Positions 11,259-21,032 are shown, counted from the stretch's first letter. The stretch is DNA of 64,000 bases from Ascarosepion bandense (GCA_037127315.1 JBBBDQ010001293.1:1-64000); one strand, 5' to 3'. The notes: generated from the letters alone by a model not told the origin. Numbers and translations are program-made.

Positions 11259-11592
11259 TTTATAATTATTTGTAGATGTTGTTAAAAAATATTTGTATAC
11301 ATGTGTAAATATTTTAAGCATAACTTGAAGACGAACAGACATGCTGACAAATTATTATTGGACATTGTCAAACACATTGTATTTTCGTTTTTTTAAATTG
11401 TGCTCTTAATAAAAAAAAAAAATGAGTGGAAAATTTAAGTAAGGCCATGCATTAAATCCATGAATGTATGATACTTCGAATGGCGTAAGGACTAACAAGT
11501 TTGAACCGTTAGATCTGAAGTTTAAAAGAAAATCGTGTAATATACAGATATTATAAATCATGGAACAGTCATTGATGAGTGTATGTTTCATT
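11259..11592. other. No gene recognised
   Basis: A 61-codon minus frame (11591-11406) has no recognisable motif. Confidence 0.4.
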
Positions 11593-11596
11593 TTAA

Positions 11597-11818
11597 CCCT
11601 CTAAGGCCATTCGTATCATATTTGATACAGTATGAAAACAAGCCTTGAAAGAAATATTTTCCTGAAAAACTTTTTAAGAGAAATATTTTATAAATTTCAA
11701 ATGAAAGCAGTACTGACTGCTCAGTCAATGAATACCAAATGTTTCCTCATAGGGAAATACCAAATGTTTCCTTATAGGGAAATACTGTATCAAATATGAT
11801 ACGAATGGCCCTAGAGGG
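11597..11818. mobile_element. piggyBac-type MITE, copy 1 (222 bp, TTAA target site)
   Basis: Flanked on both sides by TTAA (11593-11596 and 11819-11822). It begins CCCTCTAAGGCCATTCGTAT and ends with the inverted complement, ...GAATGGCCCTAGAGGG. The terminal inverted repeats run about 31 bp, to the ATATTTGATAC motif. TTAA duplication and CCC/GGG termini are the hallmarks of piggyBac-family elements. There is no transposase; the copy at 38876-39097 has the same 222-bp length and almost the same sequence. A short internal TTTCC..ATAGGGAAATACCAA motif is repeated twice. Confidence 0.9.
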
Positions 11819-11999
11819 TTAAGCTAGGCATCTTAGGATTTTCTTTGATTGAGTGATTCGTTTTCTGCGGCTCATCAACACTTTGCAGGTTATTTAAAGC
11901 CAGTAAATAGTTTTAAATTGTAAGACTTTTTTTTTTTTTAGATAATAATGGTTTAGTGAAACAGATTTTAATAATTAACCCGTAGCTGAAATACCATAT

Positions 12000-12110
12000 A
12001 TTTCGAGAGAGTATTTGCGCGTAAAGTGAATATTAATGAACCCAATTCGAATCGGGGCTCTTTTTCCGATTTCTAATTACGAGTCATTATCCATTACACT
12101 GCCTGCTTAT
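12000..12110 (-). mobile_element. SINE S1, diverged copy fused to a 5S-derived head
   Basis: On the minus strand a tRNA-like head (GTGTAATGGATAATG, then GATTCGAATTGG) leads into TTTACGCGCAAATAC, the S1 body sequence also seen at 56.7 kb. It lies directly downstream, on the same strand, of the 5S-derived sequence at 12116-12223. It is truncated after about 110 bp. The A-box differs from other S1 copies, so this could be an older subfamily. Confidence 0.6.
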
Positions 12111-12115
12111 CTAAG

Positions 12116-12223
12116 ATTACAGCACCTGGTATTCCCAAGCGGTCACCAAGATAAGTACTGCTAGATTTAGCGTTGTTTAATTTTCCTGATTGAATTGGGA
12201 CCGTTGTTTCAACGTGATATGAC
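12116..12223 (-). pseudogene. 5S rRNA-derived sequence (head of composite SINE)
   Basis: The minus strand reads GGTCATATCACGTTGAAA near the start and ends GGTGACCGCTTGGGAATACC then AGGTGCTGTAATC. These are the ends of metazoan 5S rRNA, including the box C region. The middle is decayed: the AGTTAAGCAACG segment is mutated. The S1-type tRNA head follows after about 5 bp, the same order as at 18.2 and 48.0 kb. Confidence 0.8.
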
Positions 12224-12246
12224 CGAAAACCTACTCAGCGTTACAT

Positions 12247-12506
12247 TTAATATATGAGCATTTAAATCAATAAAATAAAAACCTGGTCCTCATATTGTTC
12301 AGTCAGAATTACTTAAAAATGGAAGGAAATCATCTCACACCGCCACACAAAAGAATAAACAAACGTTTTATATTGTTTTGTTTTATATATATATATATAC
12401 AAAACAGGCGTTGTAAGCAAATCAACTGGTTCATGTGCTTTATAGTAAATGGCAATGCGTGACAGTTGCGTTCGGCGGACTTACTAGAGATGGACCCCAT
12501 TTTACG
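12247..12506 (+). repeat. ~260-bp direct repeat, copy 2
   Basis: Partner of 10998-11258; it carries a (TA)8 tract where copy 1 has poly-T. Confidence 0.85.
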
Positions 12507-12715
12507 CCAAACAAATCGCTCCTTTGTTCAACCTAACTACAAACCCTGTGTGCATACTCTTTTCCCGGCCCCCCTTTTAAGCGATGAAGAACACAAAAGA
12601 TACTGAATTAGTGCCATGGTGCCGAATGGTGCCAGCAGATATCTGGCTCTAAACTATGCCATGAGATTTGGATATTTTCCAAACAAATATCTCAGAATAT
12701 ATAAAAGTGTGTGTT

Positions 12716-12716
<1 letters not shown>

Positions 12717-12752
<36 letters not shown>
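12717..12752. repeat. (GA)n microsatellite
   Basis: Eighteen GA units. They translate as Arg-Glu repeats in two overlapping frames that are otherwise meaningless. Confidence 0.95.
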
Positions 12753-12754
<2 letters not shown>

Positions 12755-12909
12755 AAACCGGACAGCATTTTCTTCTTAGTTGTAGGACGACGATGTATTT
12801 TTTTTTTTTGTTTTTCGTTTTACTATTTATTTTTCTCGATTTCAGGTAATAATCGAATAATTATATCTCTATTTCTTTCTATGCCTATCTCTCTCTATAG
12901 CATTTTTTA

Positions 12910-14190
12910 AAAATTCTGTAGAAACATTTTTAAAAATTCACATGGCAAAAGTAAATATGATTTCAAATTTTAACAAATTATTATGGATCAAATGTGAATT
13001 GTATGCATGATTTCCAGTATATAGAAATCTTGTGGACCCAGAATAGGTCCGGAAGAACCTCGAACTCGGGTATTAGTGAAACATATATATTTAACGAAAA
13101 ACAAATACAAGAATGTTACAGGTCAGTCTGACTGCCAAATATTAAACAGGGGAGACTGAACCTAACTAAACACGACTACGAGAAGCATGTTCTCTTGGTA
13201 TTCAAAATAATAGAAAAGGTTTATTATAGTCCAAAAGGTGTAAGTCCCATAACAAGAAATTATTGTCTGATATTACCATTGTGATATGTTTTCATTAATC
13301 AAATATTAAGAATATAATAACTACGGTCCGAAAATTAGAGAAGAGAGTTATCAATTATGTTCTGATTTCGAATCCGATATTATCTCCCTTTAATGATGTA
13401 GACTGAGTTCAATAGCTATATATGCACCAGAGAATTTCTCACACGTCATTTCTGGACGGGCGGTTTCCGAAACTACAAGAGCAGAAGCCCAACTTGGAAT
13501 CAACAGTCACGTCAACTTGACCGACGCCAACCTTCCTGTTGAATGGTATTGACTATGGTTTTATCCTGAGAAAGATTGGCTAGAGCAGGTGTTTTTGTCT
13601 TAGATACAGTAGTTATGAAGGACCACTTCCCCGACTTTCAATTCAGATGAGTTGGGGAATCTAGAAAGCTATGCAGACGATCACCTACGAGACTGATGCT
13701 ATTTTTAAGCATTAAATGAAATACTTTTGACGAAATACTTTGATATGATTTGAGTCGTGGCAAAAATGGTTCCATTTTTCTAACAGGTGCCAGGGGTTGA
13801 AATTCAAGTCTTTAAAAGACCAGACTTTTTTCTCGACAGATACATTGAAACAAGAGCGGAAAACAATTTTCTCGTATCAGATTCAGTTCTAAGCTTTCTA
13901 TTATATGCCATATTCCCTGATAGTTGAAAAATTATAGGGGAAGATTGGCACTAAAGCACAGTTAGTGGCTAGATATATGCTAACAGCCTGTTAGCAAATT
14001 ATTATGAGCACGTTTATACAGGCTGCAGCAGAAATACCCCCGAGTCATGGTACGACCCAGCAACAGCAAGGTCAGTGATCCTCGACATTTATTTATCCAT
14101 AAAGTGCTTTTCCTCTTAATATTATTTATGAACCCCATAATATATTTTACTTTTTACTACTAGCTAAATTTAGGAATCTTTATATAATTT

Positions 14191-14195
<5 letters not shown>
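12910..14195. other. No gene recognised
   Basis: About 1.3 kb without a frame above 60 codons, without microsatellites and without matches I noticed elsewhere in the window. Composition is slightly richer in GC than the flanks at 13.4-13.7 kb. It could be old decayed transposon or true unique sequence. Confidence 0.4.
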
Positions 14196-14279
<84 letters not shown>

Positions 14280-14283
14280 TATA
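14196..14283. repeat. Compound (CA)n-(TA)n microsatellite
   Basis: About 26 CA units followed by about 16 TA units. It lies downstream, on the minus strand, of the hammerhead-like motif at 14426-14466. Confidence 0.95.
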
Positions 14284-14480
14284 ATGACGTGTTAATATAT
14301 ATATACATATGATGGTGCACATATGTATAATTTTATTATTCAGGTGTTAATAAAAACAGTGCTCAATGGATGAACACCGCTGTATTATATATATTACTAA
14401 ATATGCATGTTATCCTACGTCTGTGGCACGACTGGGAGTTTCTTACGTTATGCAATCATCAGGTGCATATTTCAAACTGA
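14284..14480 (-). mobile_element. Hammerhead-bearing repeat (family R1), minus-strand copy
   Basis: The minus strand has a hammerhead-like motif (14466-14426), then GCCACAGACGTAGGATAAC, then about 100 bp with TTCATCCATTGAGCAC and TTATTAACACCTGAATAA, then the (TA)n array. The same blocks occur in the same order at 20550-21140 on the plus strand, there split by a 402-bp insertion. No coding sequence. Such a small ribozyme unit resembles metazoan retrozymes or the terminal repeat of a PLE; which one is not decided here. Confidence 0.65.
14426..14466 (-). ncRNA. Type-I hammerhead ribozyme-like motif (best copy in the window)
   Basis: Read on the minus strand from 14466: GCAC, CTGATGA, TTGC-ATAAC-GTAA, GAA, ACT-CCC-AGT, C, GTGC. 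All canonical core positions are present (CUGAUGA; GAA followed by an A-U closing pair of stem III; H17 = C). Stem I has 4 pairs (GCAC/GTGC), stem II 4 pairs including one G-U with a 5-nt loop, and stem III 3 pairs with a 3-nt loop. Predicted cleavage is after the C at complement position 14430. Very short stem III is typical of hammerheads in PLEs and retrozymes. Activity is not shown; stem I is short. Confidence 0.7.
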
Positions 14481-15240
14481 CAGTTTGACTGATTTTAATT
14501 TAAACTCACTCGATGTTCATGGGAATTAAATTTTATAAACTTAAGTTACTGCTTTTTTAATAACAAGATTGAAATTTTAAAATTCTAAGGTTATATGTAG
14601 ATAAAAAATTAAAATATAAAACTTAAAAATTAAAATTAAAAATATTAAAAATAAAAGTACAGGAAAAGAAACCAAAGAGGCGTAACGTAAAAATTTAAAT
14701 GTTCAAATGTTACATGTAGATAAAAATTAAAAAGATAAGATAATATGAAAATAAAAATAAAAAATATATAAATATATATATTTGAGAATTTGTTTCTTTA
14801 TAAATTGGTAAATAATATTTCATTGCATTTTATCAGAATTTTGTAAATATAAAATTATTCATCAAAATAAATAATGTAATAGTTTTTAATATTTTTGCTG
14901 TAAATTCTCATAATCAAAAATATATATTTCCATATTTACTTATGTCATGTTTTTAGGTTTTATACTAATTCCAATAATCACTTTTGAAAACAATAAACTT
15001 TGCCGAAACGTGACGGTAGTTAAAAACTCAGTGTCATGCATAAAACCGTCTTGGTGCGTGCTCATCTATCCATGTTTGTCAATAATTATTTCATTAAAAT
15101 ACTACACTGTTATCGCTATTTCTAGTGTGGGTGTAGGTTTCTTACATAACCTTTTGTTTGAAGTAGTGCGGAACATCTACATATTGATTACGATGTTATC
15201 TTCTGTTAGAGTTACGCCTGTTACTTATTATATTTTCTTT
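14481..15240. other. AT-rich sequence, no gene recognised
   Basis: Very A-rich at 14580-14780. A 117-codon plus frame (14947-15300) has hydrophobic stretches, but its last ~24 codons run antisense through the LINE-A 3' end at 15241, so I do not accept it as a gene. Confidence 0.45.
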
Positions 15241-15780
15241 TACAATCATTTTACCCCGAGCAAGGAAGAACAGCTACTAATGCGCATGAAGTTATATTGA
15301 GTAAATAAAAACAAGGTACAGTGGATATCGAAGAAAGGACAAGAGAAGGATGGGAATCAATGAAATACAAGATAGCAAGTGACGTTCCATTTAAACTTTT
15401 AGAGATTGTAGCTATGTAGGAACCAAGAAAACGGAGTCAATTTCCATGAAACTGGAAGTGTGAGAAAAGAAACTATTAAAGTAGAAGAGACGGTTATATG
15501 TAACTATTTCGACTCTAAAATGGTTCGACCGTGATGCCAATTTAGTAGCACGACTAAATACACGTCGTAGGGGTACTAGGTAAACAAAACTTGCCATGAA
15601 ATTACTTGTAGAAAAGACATAGGAAAGCCACATCACACCAATGAGAAAGTAAATAAAGTCGGGATGCCAAGTCATGATCTATTATATTGCATATCGTCCT
15701 TTTGATTTTGTCAAGAACGTCAACATGAATAGCAGGAGCAGCTGACCAGATATGGCAACAGTATTCAATGCACTTTATTT
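15241..15780 (-). mobile_element. LINE-A 3' part, decayed
   Basis: The minus strand, read from about 15675, gives FSRATKLASRSNHFRVEIVT then YNRLFYFNSFFSHTSSF, matching the LINE-A tail at 40.6-40.8 kb. The 3' end at 15241-15300 is the LINE-A terminal motif (on plus: CAATCATTTTACCCCGAGCAA; on minus: TTGCTCGGGGTAAAATGATTG). RT catalytic sequence is not included. Confidence 0.7.
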
Positions 15781-16700
15781 TGCTGTTTGGACTGTTGTCT
15801 TCAACTTTATTGTCACATTGACGACTTTTCGGTAGTTTTACGTTCCGACCTTGCTAAGAATTTCGAACCCGCCGACATATTTTAAACATGGCAATAAAGA
15901 TGAGAACAACAGTTCGAAGAATGTAAACAACGCAAATACTACCTCATCATAGAATTATAGACGCATATTAAAAGCGCTTACCTTATGGTAGATACTGATT
16001 GCTATTGTTGAAATTCCGCAAGTGATGTGATTTTGTTGTTTCGTATTATTTTAATCAACTTCTTTATGTATGACAGTGTAAATGAAATTTTTGACATCTG
16101 CATGTAATTTACTAATTTTAGTTTGGCATAGTGCCAAAATATAGGAATCATCTAATGAAGTTCAAATTTACTATTCACAAATAACATTCAACCAGAATAA
16201 CTCGCTAATCCTACCTTTTCAAAAACAAAACAAAATTAATTACTACGTAACAGGAGGAAAAATAACAACACCAGAAACACAAGCACTCTTGAAAATGGCA
16301 ATAGAAGTGACTAAAAGTGTTTGGAACAATAACAATTATGGGCAATTGTAATATTCCTTAAGTCCTACAAAACGGAAAAAATGTTAAGATGTTGGAAAAA
16401 CTTAAAAATTAATTAAATCTTCGTAAGAAAAGATGGTTGAAATTTCTTTCAAACAATTTTCAATTTTGGCTGCTGCCAAATATATATTAATATATAACAT
16501 ATTTTAAAGAAAAATAGCTGAGTATTTATCAGCCCTTTTTGTCAGAAACGAAAAATATTGATTTGTTTTAATCATTTTAGAAGGTGGAGTGAGTTGTTTA
16601 TTATATCGATACAGTATAAATCGATCCCTGACTATTAGTGTAATCTTGAGCTATTTCTCTGCGTACGAAAAAAGGGGGATTTTTTAAAGGACTTTTTTTT
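15781..16700. other. No gene recognised
   Basis: AT-rich, no frame above 60 codons, no microsatellite; nothing recognised. Confidence 0.45.
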
Positions 16701-16710
16701 ACAAAAATAA

Positions 16711-17170
16711 TATACCATTTTAATTAAAGATGACAAGAAATTACATTAATTTTTAAATGTACCTGATCAGTCGTGCTTTAGAGCATTCGGATAGAGCAGA
16801 TTTTCTTTTTTCCTATAAAAAATAATATACCATTTTAATTAAAGATGACAAGAAATTACATTAATTTTTAAATGTACCTGATCAGTCGTGCTTTAGAGCA
16901 TTCGGATAGAGCAGATTTTCTTTTTTCCTATAAAAAATAATATACCATTTTAATTAAAGATGACAAGAAATTACATTAATTTTTAAATGTACCTGATCAG
17001 TCGTGCTTTAGAGCATTCGGATAGAGCAGATTTTCTTTTTTCCTATAAAAAATAATATACCATTTTAATTAAAGATGACAAGAAATTACATTAATTTTTA
17101 AATGTACCTGATCAGTCGTGCTTTAGAGCATTCGGATAGAGCAGATTTTCTTTTTTCCTATAAAAAATAA
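16711..17170 (+). repeat. 115-bp tandem repeat, 4 copies, no differences seen
   Basis: Units start at TATACCATTTTAATTAAAG at 16711, 16826, 16941 and 17056, an exact 115-bp period. By eye the four copies are identical, ending each time in TTTTTTCCTATAAAAAATAA. A fifth unit is cut off after the first bases at 17171. No open frame runs through it. Such uniformity in otherwise decayed surroundings means either very recent expansion, homogenisation or an assembly effect. Confidence 0.95.
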
Positions 17171-17715
17171 TATTACCTCACACCAATTATTTGATCATAT
17201 GCCTCCGAAAAATCTCCCTAAAAAGCCTTTAAAAATCAATATTTCAAAAGTTTTTTAAAATTAAATAAAAGAAAATCGGTGCAGATATCAATACTATAAG
17301 CAGAGTTTTAAACTCCAAAGTCCAATAACTCGAAAACTTTAGGCATTGATATTATTGAAACGACTGTACTTCTAAATCTTGTGAAAGGACAATATTTTTC
17401 GACTTTTACAAATTTTATAGCTTGAGGAGAGTTTAACCATGCTAATCTTCAAAAAATGTGACCCGAAAAAAATAACCTTGTTTCTTTTTTTTGTTATTGT
17501 TTTTTTTAAGTGGACCAGTGTATTTAAGTAGTGCCGAGTATGCTAATTCTTAATGTCGTGCTGTCATTGATTTTTTCTATTACGCTTTATCAACCATTTG
17601 TGTGTTGTCTAAAGCTAAAACATTATTCAGATTACAGGAGGTTGCCAACAGTAAAATTTGTTTCTATGCACCCACCCATCTAAATACTGACGAGACACAA
17701 CGTTGCTTAACTTCG
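17171..17715. other. No gene recognised
   Basis: AT-rich, no motif. Confidence 0.45.
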
Positions 17716-17769
17716 GTGAGTGAGTGAGTGAGTGAGTGAGTGAGTGAGTGAGTGAGTGAGTGAGTGAGA
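17716..17769. repeat. (GAGT)n microsatellite
   Basis: About thirteen tetramers. Confidence 0.95.
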
Positions 17770-18200
17770 AACTGTATTTTGCAGTGAAGCAAATAGCAGT
17801 GTACATTAAAAGCTAAAGCGATACTATACTTTTTTCTACTTGATGAATATTCGAAAAGTCACTGTTTTCAAAATGTTGAAAGTCTTTCCCCCAGGAACAG
17901 TATAAATGAATGCTTGGAAATTGCTTTTTCATTATTAGATATTTCTCAAGAGCCAGATATTTCTTTGACTCTCTTCCATTCACACAAGCCAGCATTCACA
18001 ATAACATCTGTTAGAAAATATCTCCTGCTTTGTCCGGCTTTACTTGCCTTGAGCACGTCAAACACGAACAAGAGTTTATAGACGGGAAATCTGAACGAAG
18101 ATGATCGAACAAAGCGTAAAGAGAGTCCGATTCTTTAGGGTCTCGGCGCGAAAACGATTATCATTACCGAAATTAGAAGGTGATTTACATCTATCATTGT
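17770..18200. other. No gene recognised
   Basis: A 60-codon minus frame (17995-17813) and the start of a plus frame at 18101 that runs into the 5S-derived sequence. Neither is supported. Confidence 0.4.
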
Positions 18201-18319
18201 CTTACGGCCATATCACGCTGAATACACCGGTTCTCGCTCGATTACCGAAGTTAAGCAACGTTGACCCTAGTCAGTACTTAGATGGGTGACCGCTTGGGAA
18301 TATCAGGTGCTGTAAGCGT
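18201..18319 (+). rRNA. 5S rRNA-like sequence, full length (119 bp), head of a composite SINE
   Basis: It spans the whole 5S rRNA, from CTTACGGCCATATCACGCTG to GGTGCTGTAAGCG. The internal Pol III promoter regions are well kept: the box A/IE part (GAAGTTAAGCAACGTTGA) and box C (GATGGGTGACCGC). Several C-to-T changes relative to the metazoan consensus as I know it, and the absence of other 5S copies in tandem, argue against a functional gene. About 8 bp downstream the tRNA-derived head of SINE S1 begins on the same strand, as in two other places in this window. I therefore read it as the promoter part of a chimeric 5S-tRNA SINE; an isolated dispersed 5S gene remains possible. Confidence 0.75.
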
Positions 18320-18326
18320 TTAGTGA

Positions 18327-18560
18327 CGGATGTGCGTTGTGGTGCAGTGGATATCGACTCGGAAAGAGAAATCGATGAGCCGAGTTCGAATTCCAGTTGA
18401 ATACCCTGCATTCACTTAAAGCACTGGTACCTTTGGGAAAGATATTAATCAGGTATTATCAGCAATAAATAAATAAAATTTAATTATTAATCCGTCCCTT
18501 CTCTCCAGTTATGGGTTAAATAACAAGGGTAGGACTTGGGGACACTGGCCTTAAAAAAAC
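18327..18560 (+). mobile_element. SINE S1 downstream of 5S head, 3' part rearranged
   Basis: GGATGTGCGTTGTGGTGCAG starts the tRNA-like head, with the B-box GAGTTCGAATTCCAG, followed by the S1 body to GATATTAATC. There it is interrupted by AGGTATTATCAGCAATAA..., and a fragment of the S1 centre (TTAATCCGTCCC to GGGTTAAATAAC) continues as part of a tandem repeat. The S1 3' third is missing. Confidence 0.75.
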
Positions 18561-18890
18561 AAATCCCAATGAATCTTGATAGTCGAAAAGAAAAAAAGTA
18601 TTACTAGACACAAAACTTATATAAAAACAACAATAAATTGTTGAAAGAAAAAGGTTTTATCAGCAATAAATAAATAAAATTTAGTTATTAATCCGTCCCT
18701 TTTCTACAGTTATGGGTTAAATAACAAGGGTAGGACTTGGGGACTCTGGCCTTAAAAATACAAATCTCAATGAATCTTGATAGTCGAAAAGAAAAAAAAG
18801 TATTACTAGACACAAAACTTATATAAAAACAACAATAAATTGTTGAAAGAAAAAGGTATTATCAGCAATAAATAAATAAAATTTAGTTGG
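18452..18890 (+). repeat. ~201-bp tandem repeat containing a piece of SINE S1, 2.2 copies
   Basis: The unit start GGTATTATCAGCAATAAATA recurs at 18452, 18653 (GGTTTTATC variant) and 18855. Each full unit holds about 45 bp of the S1 core (ATTAATCCGTCCCTT to GGGTTAAATAAC) plus about 155 bp not belonging to S1 (GTAGGACTTGGGGAC, TCTTGATAGTCGAAAAG, ACACAAAACTTATATAAA). Copies differ at a few sites. Confidence 0.85.
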
Positions 18891-19265
18891 CAATAAATGA
18901 CTTGCAGAGGTTGATATACCTTAAAACCTAAACAACCAACATCTGTCATTGAGTTTCCTATCACTGCGTTTATCGATAAGCTTACAAAATCGTGATGTAC
19001 CAGGAAATATTTTTCCGTCATAATTCATTTTCAACATTTACAAACTTAACATCCATCCCGTTGTTGAATAGAGCTGCTATATCTACTCTTGTGGTTTTAC
19101 TTATCTCGAGCTTCTTGACAAAATCTAAATAAGAATTTGTATTGCACTCGATCCTGACCTACCATCGGGACTTCACTTACTTTCTCACCGACCTGGCCTA
19201 GATTTTCTCTATCTTTCTAACCATATTATCACAGCAACTGCTCTGATCAGCTTTTTCCCCTTGTG
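18891..19265. other. No gene recognised
   Basis: Nothing recognised before the LINE-B copy. Confidence 0.4.
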
Positions 19266-19269
19266 CCCC

Positions 19270-20215
19270 AACTACAGAAATTTAAGCGTGCTACTAGTAA
19301 CGAATACAGCATACAACGGTAGAAAGGGGCGTAAGACAACGTTGTGTCTTTTCACCGGATCTGTTCACCTTGTGCAGCGAATTTATTCTCAGGACCCTAG
19401 ATGTTATGGCAGGATTTGTCAGCGGAGGCCACAATTTAAACAACATAAAGTACGCAGATGATACAGTGCTGATAGAAAACACGGAAAGGAAACTACAAGA
19501 CCTACTACAGAAGGTAATTAAACAGTGTGACAAGAAAGGACTACAAAAAAAAATACAAGAAAACCGAATGCATAGTCATCAGCAAACGGAGCAGACCAAA
19601 ATGCCAACTTCAGTTGGAAGTCACTAAAATCAAACAGGTACAAACATTTAAATACTAGAAAAGTGATTTAACAGAAGACGGAATGTGTAACAGAGATTCG
19701 AAGGCGAATTGGTATGGTGAAGGACGCATTCCAGAAGCTGAGCAGCGTATTAAGAGACAGGAAAATTTCGCTAGAAACAAAGAAGAGATTACTATATTGC
19801 TATGTGATGTCAGTTCTTCAATATAGCAGTTAACGCTGGAAATAACAAACATATCAAAGGAAAATATTGAAGCAACTGAAATATGGTTCCAGAGAAGGAA
19901 GCTGCGGACATTATAGATCGAGAATGTAAGATTTTGGAAAGGATTGAAACGAAAAGGAAATTAGTACTGAGCACCGGGAAAAGACAGTTAATGTTCCTGG
20001 AACGTGAGCTTGGAGAATCTGATACTCACAGGTCAGATAGAGGGAAAAAGACACAGGGGAAAGCAGCGTGTAACATACTTGACAGCTCTGAGCAAGTAGA
20101 TGGTAGAGCGGGGTTTGGGTCTTATAACAAGAGAAAGCGGGCTAAGAGCCATCAGGGACAGGGAGCCATGATCGCCTATGCCCTGAAAGTCAAGGCGCAT
20201 TGAAGAAGACTAGAG
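19270..20215 (+). mobile_element. LINE-B (RTE-like), decayed but with intact YADD motif
   Basis: The 85-codon frame 19370-19627 reads MCSEFILRTLDVMAGFVSGG, then HNLNNIKYADDTVLIENTER. The catalytic YADD of the reverse transcriptase palm is intact, followed by KLQDLLQKVIKQCDKKGLQ. Further on, in other frames, come RRIGMVKDAFQKLSSVLRDR, KKRLLYCYVMSVLQYSS and KRKLVLSTGKRQLMFLE, the same order as the minus-strand copy at 2.3-3.5 kb. The 3' end, CATGATCGCCTATG near 20170, is the family terminus. Several frameshifts: not functional. Confidence 0.8.
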
Positions 20216-20520
20216 TGTCGACGAGATCTAACAAATTTACAGTTTAGTTGGTTAAATGTAACCGTATGTTATATACTCACAATTTTATTTTTGTAACTTT
20301 TAGCTCGTGGAAATAATTTTCTGCTCTATGTTTCCAGCTAAATTTCATCTTCAAAAATCTAAATGCGATGTCAATCGCTAACTGCTGTTTTCTTGACTGA
20401 TGATTTTTATTTCATTTTCCTTCCTTAGAAATGTATATGTCTTCTAATTCTTACAAATTCTGTAACCACTTGTGTTTTAGTGGTTTTACAGCATTGCTTA
20501 GTGTATTATATTATCATCAG
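20216..20520. other. No gene recognised
   Basis: AT-rich gap between a LINE-B end and the hammerhead-bearing repeat; nothing recognised. Confidence 0.4.
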
Positions 20521-20558
20521 GGGCGTATTTTACACTTAAAATTTAAAGTTTACAATAT

Positions 20559-20599
20559 GCACCTGATGATTGCATAACGCATGAAACTCCGAGTCGTAC
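20559..20599 (+). ncRNA. Type-I hammerhead-like motif, second copy of family R1
   Basis: GCAC, CTGATGA, TTGC-ATAAC-GCAT, GAA, ACT-CCG-AGT, C, GTAC. All core residues are kept. Stem III is 3 pairs. Stem II keeps 3 pairs plus a U-U opposition, and stem I 3 of 4 pairs (one C-A mismatch). Compared with the copy at 14426-14466 the stems carry the changes while the core does not. Probably weaker or inactive. Confidence 0.55.
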
Positions 20600-20630
20600 C
20601 ACAGACGTAGAATAATGTGTGTATTTATTA

Positions 20631-21032
20631 GGAAAGAATATTAAAACGTTTTGAGTTTAAAAATGTGTTTTTTTGACAGGATTTATTTCTACCATGATAT
20701 TTTATATTTCAGACCGCCCTCGGTCCTTCATCAGAAACAAATGATTTTAAAATTTGAATTAATAACGTATTTCGCGAGATTTCGCAACAGCGTCTGTGAA
20801 GAGTCTGTTTACATCACGTGATGCGTTTGTGGAGAGAGTGCTTGTTTTTACATCAAGTGAAGTTGAAAGCGATAGATTCTTTTAAACTTATGTTTGTAAA
20901 CGTAAACCTATCTTTAATAATACTTGTAAATTTGTTTTAGATAAAAAAAATTTTTGAGTGTATCTAAAAAAGTTTAGTTATTGAAGTATTTGTAAAGATT
21001 CAAAGCACCTAAGTCCCTATTTAACCCTAGCT
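20631..21032 (-). mobile_element. 402-bp inserted element with a hammerhead-like motif near its 3' end
   Basis: It lies between two 14-bp near-identical sequences inside repeat R1. On the minus strand it holds about 290 bp of non-coding sequence with CACGTGATG. Then comes a hammerhead-like fold (20734-20696), and about 65 bp further the end. No open frame. Size, ribozyme and target-site duplication fit a small ribozyme-bearing retroelement or PLE fragment; no second copy is visible in this window. Confidence 0.5.
20696..20734 (-). ncRNA. Hammerhead-like motif, minus strand
   Basis: From 20734: CTGATGA, one unpaired A, GGACCG-AGGG-CGGTCT (6 pairs, one G-U), GAA, ATAT-AAA-ATAT (4 pairs), C. 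All core residues are canonical. Stem I next to the core is poor. ATTTGTTT just upstream can pair with AAATAAAT seven nucleotides downstream of the cleavage position, but AT-rich pairing of this kind may be chance. The extra A before stem II is atypical. Confidence 0.5.

Noticed and set aside
14947..15300. 117-codon hydrophobic plus-strand frame that could be a small membrane protein
   Set aside because: Its C-terminal part is antisense to the LINE-A 3' end and the rest is AT-rich intergenic sequence.
18201..18319. Functional 5S rRNA gene
   Set aside because: Several substitutions and the shared junction with SINE S1 at three loci favour a SINE head, although length and box C are intact; kept as 5S-like.
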